Shown here in pieces: positions 5,910 through 7,955 of a stretch of 7,955 nucleotides of DNA (position 1 is the stretch's first letter; each line of letters opens with the position of its first letter). The stretch is taken from NCBI GenBank assembly GCA_964385305.1, contig CAYLOP010000147.1, positions 1-7,955 on the forward strand, read 5' to 3'. Under the pieces are notes generated by a model. That model saw nothing but the letters and a program-made list of their open reading frames with translations, was not told the DNA's origin and did no database searches. Made by a program: the position numbers and the translations under genes. The DNA is from CAYLOP01 sp964385305 (lineage in GTDB: Bacteria > Chloroflexota > Anaerolineae > Anaerolineales > E44-bin32).

Positions 5910-6572
5910 ATGTCGCTCCATGTCCATGTTGTGCCTTTAGGAATCGCGATTACATACTTGCTCGAGAATGAGCTCGGATACTACCTTGTGGATGCTGGTC
6001 CACCGCACTATGAAAAGAATGTCCTGCGTGCTATGCATGAGATTGGAGGGAAAAATCTCAAACTTATCTTCATAACGCATGCACATATTGACCACTATGG
6101 TTCAGCAGCTGCCATTCGGCGTCTGACAGGCGCCTCGATCGCAATCCACACGGCGGATCGCGAGGCTTTAGCGAATGGGAAAACTGAGATCGGATCTGCG
6201 CGCGGGCGTGGCCGATTGACCAGCTTATGGCTCCGGTGGGCGTTGCGATTTCTCCGACCGGAGCCGGTCCAACCCGATCTGACGTTTACCGATGGCCAAT
6301 CCTTTGCGGCATTTGGACTGGATGCATACGTTCTCCATACACCCGGGCACACACTCGGCTCCAGCTCACTCATTGTTGAAAATCGACTAGCCTTTGTCGG
6401 CGACCTGCTGACAACACGCGGGTTCCCTCACCTGCAAAATCTCTACGCTCAGGACTGGTCGCAGCTTCCTGCAAGCCTGGAGCGCCTCCAATCTTTGAAC
6501 CTCGAATGGATTTACACCGGCCACGGACGCCGCCCCATGAGCGGGGAGAAGCTACGCACCATCCATCCCTAG
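5910..6572 (+). CDS. MBL-fold metallohydrolase
   Basis: A 220-residue single-domain metallo-beta-lactamase-fold enzyme, probably cytosolic since no signal peptide is seen. All metal ligands of the two-zinc hydrolase subgroup are present: THAHIDH (56-62; H57, H59, D61, H62), H147 in HTPGHTLGS, D165 in VGD and H205 in TGHG. YYLVDAG (24-30) is the typical strand before the first metal loop. This ligand set is that of glyoxalase II-like hydrolases and related thioesterases and lactonases, but the substrate cannot be read from sequence. A basic, hydrophobic helix (about 103-117, LTSLWLRWALRFLRP) forms an insertion before the second metal half and may shape the substrate entry. The ATG at 5910 follows GGAGAG (5900-5905). 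An in-frame TTG at 5895 would overlap that site and is rejected. Confidence 0.87.
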   Translation: MSLHVHVVPLGIAITYLLENELGYYLVDAGPPHYEKNVLRAMHEIGGKNLKLIFITHAHIDHYGSAAAIRRLTGASIAIHTADREALANGKTEIGSARGRGRLTSLWLRWALRFLRPEPVQPDLTFTDGQSFAAFGLDAYVLHTPGHTLGSSSLIVENRLAFVGDLLTTRGFPHLQNLYAQDWSQLPASLERLQSLNLEWIYTGHGRRPMSGEKLRTIHP

Positions 6573-6671
6573 TGGCTATGCGCAGTGTATTCGTGGTGAC
6601 TTGGGCCTTTAGCCTCATATATCCGCTACCAACAGGATGAAGAAAGTGTAACGATTTGCACGATTCTCGGT

Positions 6672-6677
6672 TATGAT
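6672..6677 (+). promoter_or_regulatory. Tentative -10 for the dodecin gene
   Basis: TATGAT matches five of six -10 bases and predicts a start near 6684. The only good -35 nearby, TTGCAC at 6656-6661, is just ten bases away, too close to be its partner. The gap of 227 bases between the MBL and dodecin genes holds nothing else I can support. Confidence 0.25.
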
Positions 6678-6799
6678 GGTACAGAGTAGGGGCAACCTGG
6701 GAGACAATCATATCTCGCCAACGGTGCCGCGTCATACCCTATTCTCCACAAAGGAACATTCGCCTTATTCATCGAACCTCGACACAAAAGGAGCAGATA

Positions 6800-7015
6800 A
6801 TGACTGACAGCGTGTATAAAGTCATTGAGTTGGTAGGTAGCAGCACAGAGTCGTGGGAGAAAGCTGCCGCGAACGCCCTTGCGTTGGCTTCTAAAAGCCT
6901 GCGGGATCTGCGCATCGCCGAGATCGTCAAGTTGGATCTCCAAATCGATGAAGGGGAAATCGTTGCCTACCGCGCCAGACTGAAGGTTTCCTTCAAATAT
7001 GAGGGTGGCGGGTAG
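6800..7015 (+). CDS. Dodecin family protein (flavin/cofactor-binding dodecamer)
   Basis: Dodecins are small proteins that assemble into hollow dodecamers storing or buffering flavins, and CoA in some. This 71-residue protein fits the family over its whole length: VYKVIELVGSS (5-15), TESWEKAAANALALASKSLRDLR (16-38), then the second strand AEIVKLDLQID and the final strand RARLKVSFKYE (58-68). The ATG has a strong ribosome site, AAGGAG (6788-6793), six bases upstream. The tryptophan that stacks on the flavin in characterised dodecins (in the D/R-W-F/A-E block) is replaced here by I39 in LRIAEI. Q/R-type ligand positions downstream are also changed (V43, D46). It may therefore bind another ligand or none. 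From memory, similar tryptophan-less dodecins are common. No link to the neighbouring uridine kinase is evident. Confidence 0.9.
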   Translation: MTDSVYKVIELVGSSTESWEKAAANALALASKSLRDLRIAEIVKLDLQIDEGEIVAYRARLKVSFKYEGGG

Positions 7016-7084
7016 GCAGAACGCGCCAAGGCGATTTCATTCAAAAAATCAACCTAATCAGCTTTGCACGCTTAGCCGGATATT

Positions 7085-7109
7085 GCGACGGAGAGTCGTG
7101 CGCGTTTTT
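7085..7109 (+). terminator. Weak terminator candidate after dodecin
   Basis: GCGAC (7085-7089) and GTCGT (7095-7099) form a short stem, with one G-U pair, around GGAGA. A TTTTT run follows at 7105-7109 after a five-base gap. An alternative longer stem pairs GCACG (7066-7070) with CGTGC (7097-7101). Neither is an ideal intrinsic terminator, but it is the only T-run hairpin between the dodecin and uridine kinase genes. Confidence 0.3.
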
Positions 7110-7187
7110 AAAGGGCGAGAGCTGGGCGGACGCTTGCTCCTTGATTCAGACCGTGAAAAACATTACTGACGCCCCGGGACTCAATGG

Positions 7188-7207
7188 ACGATGATATTCT
7201 CCATCGT
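7188..7207. repeat. Inverted repeat upstream of the udk promoter
   Basis: ACGATG (7188-7193) and CATCGT (7202-7207) form a perfect six-base inverted repeat with an eight-base spacer, abutting the presumed -35 region of udk. The half-site spacing of one helical turn or a little more would suit a dimeric regulator. A chance match cannot be excluded. Confidence 0.3.
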
Positions 7208-7236
7208 TATCGTTTCATGCGTGCACGTATTATAAT
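7207..7236 (+). promoter_or_regulatory. Promoter of udk (predicted leaderless)
   Basis: A perfect TATAAT lies at 7231-7236, exactly six bases before the ATG at 7243, so transcription is expected to begin at the start codon. The best -35, TTATCG (7207-7212, 18-base spacing), is weak and may need an activator. The spacer holds an eight-base palindrome, CGTGCACG (7220-7227). Confidence 0.55.
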
Positions 7237-7242
7237 GATGCC

Positions 7243-7875
7243 ATGGACAACCATCCCCCATCCATCATAGTCATTGGCATCGCCGGTGGTACAGGCTCCG
7301 GAAAGACGACGGTCGCTAATGTGATTTTGGACCGCGTCGGCGCCGATAAGATCGCCTTTGTACCGCATGATGCCTACTACAAGGACCTCAAGGATCTCTC
7401 CCCCTCGCAACGAAGCCTCATTAACTTCGATCACCCCGATTCACTTGAAACCGATCTCATGGTAGAGCACGTCAAGGCGCTTAAAGCCTCCCAACCTGTC
7501 GATATCCCAATCTATGATTTCACCACACACAGCCGCACAACGCGAACTCATCACATCGACCCCCAACCGGTCGTCCTTGTGGAGGGGATACTCATTTTTG
7601 TAGATGCTAGACTGCGCGAACTATTCGATGTTAAGATATTCGTCGATACACCGGCGGATATCCGTTTCATCCGTCGCCTGGAACGTGATCTCATCGAACG
7701 TGGGCGGACAGTCGAATCGGTCATCCATCAGTACCAATCCACCGTGCGGCCGATGCATCTGGAATTCGTTGAACCCTCCAAGCGCTATGCCGATGTCATC
7801 ATCCCAGAAGGAGGCTTGAACACGGTTGCGATGGATATGGTTGTGGCACGAATCGAAACGCTTATACTTCACTAA
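7243..7875 (+). CDS. udk: Uridine kinase
   Basis: The enzyme phosphorylates uridine and cytidine to UMP and CMP with ATP or GTP, in cytosolic pyrimidine salvage. The 210 residues are the standard length of single-domain bacterial Udk. It shows the P-loop GGTGSGKT (15-22) and HDAYYKDL (42-49), whose D43 and Y45/Y46 sit in the nucleoside pocket. NFDHPDS (61-67), IYDF (90-93), VEGI (113-116) and the lid region RRLERDLIERGR (144-155) follow, then the QYQSTVRPMHLEFVEPSKRYADVIIP block that is nearly invariant in the family. I see no missing key residue. No Shine-Dalgarno sequence precedes the ATG; instead a -10 hexamer sits six bases upstream, pointing to a leaderless mRNA. No pyrimidine gene is adjacent. 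Confidence 0.95.
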   Translation: MDNHPPSIIVIGIAGGTGSGKTTVANVILDRVGADKIAFVPHDAYYKDLKDLSPSQRSLINFDHPDSLETDLMVEHVKALKASQPVDIPIYDFTTHSRTTRTHHIDPQPVVLVEGILIFVDARLRELFDVKIFVDTPADIRFIRRLERDLIERGRTVESVIHQYQSTVRPMHLEFVEPSKRYADVIIPEGGLNTVAMDMVVARIETLILH

Positions 7876-7893
7876 AGATCGCCATCCATCACC

Positions 7894-7922
7894 TCATCCC
7901 CAAACCGATCAAGTCGGGATGA
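7894..7922 (+). repeat. Inverted repeat between udk and the next gene
   Basis: TCATCCC (7894-7900) pairs perfectly with GGGATGA (7916-7922) across a 15-base loop. It lies 18 bases after the udk stop and 24 bases before the next start. There is no T run, so it may be a processing or attenuation hairpin rather than a classical terminator. Confidence 0.35.
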
Positions 7923-7946
7923 CCAAATTTGAACCCAGGAGATAAC

Positions 7947-7955
7947 ATGCTTAAT
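7947..7955 (+). CDS. Start of a gene cut by the window edge
   Basis: Only the first three codons (M-L-N) are visible. The ATG is preceded by a strong ribosome site, AGGAGAT (7937-7943), whose GGAG core (7938-7941) lies five bases upstream. This makes a true gene start likely. It follows udk on the same strand after 71 bases. Its product cannot be judged. Confidence 0.55.

Noticed and set aside
6578..6640. 20-codon open frame that could be a leader peptide upstream of dodecin
   Set aside because: Poor ribosome site, no run of regulatory codons and no attenuator hairpin after it.
1..7955. Mobile element, CRISPR array, toxin-antitoxin or defence system
   Set aside because: No transposase, integrase, regularly spaced repeats, long terminal inverted repeats or recognisable defence domains are present on either strand.

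Overview
The window looks like ordinary chromosomal DNA from a bacterium of moderate GC content. Genes are densely packed, gaps are short, promoters are sigma70-like (TATAAT type), and Shine-Dalgarno-led starts are mixed with probable leaderless ones. Several proteins resemble, from memory, genes common in Chloroflexota (Anaerolineae-like). These are the tryptophan-less dodecin, the 160-residue helical protein with the HAAHASLYHW motif, and the MshA/sucrose-phosphate-synthase-like glycosyltransferase. That lineage is an inference that no marker gene here proves. I see no IS element, integrase, phage gene, CRISPR array or rRNA. No stretch over 300 bases lacks a gene.

Layout. 5-616 (+): membrane-anchored TPR-like protein, upstream edge cut. 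707-1642 (+): ketopantoate reductase family (PanE) with its own promoter and a GTG start. It converges on a minus-strand pair, a 160-residue helical protein (2400-1918) and a 76-residue single-pass membrane protein (1886-1656). Next on the minus strand is a two-gene operon: GT4 glycosyltransferase (4777-3527), overlapping by 4 bp a D-2-hydroxyacid dehydrogenase family protein (3530-2544). tRNA-Thr(CGT) at 4845-4917 is transcribed divergently from it. The plus strand then carries a GNAT acetyltransferase (5076-5822), a metallo-beta-lactamase-fold hydrolase (5910-6572), a dodecin (6800-7015), uridine kinase (7243-7875) and the first three codons of a further gene (7947 onward).

How the genes relate. 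The 4-bp overlap makes joint expression of the glycosyltransferase and dehydrogenase likely, although no substrate can be read from sequence. The other genes are a loose housekeeping set: CoA precursor synthesis, pyrimidine salvage, flavin or cofactor storage, tRNA, acyl transfer and hydrolysis. Most have a separate promoter.

The strongest non-gene signals are regulatory. The divergent promoters of tRNA-Thr and the glycosyltransferase have -35 boxes on the same seven bases. The glycosyltransferase and uridine kinase both have a -10 hexamer exactly six bases before the ATG, which predicts leaderless mRNAs. The strongest protein-level oddities are a dehydrogenase without the usual catalytic glutamate and a dodecin without the flavin-stacking tryptophan. 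I do not see a convincing new multi-gene system.
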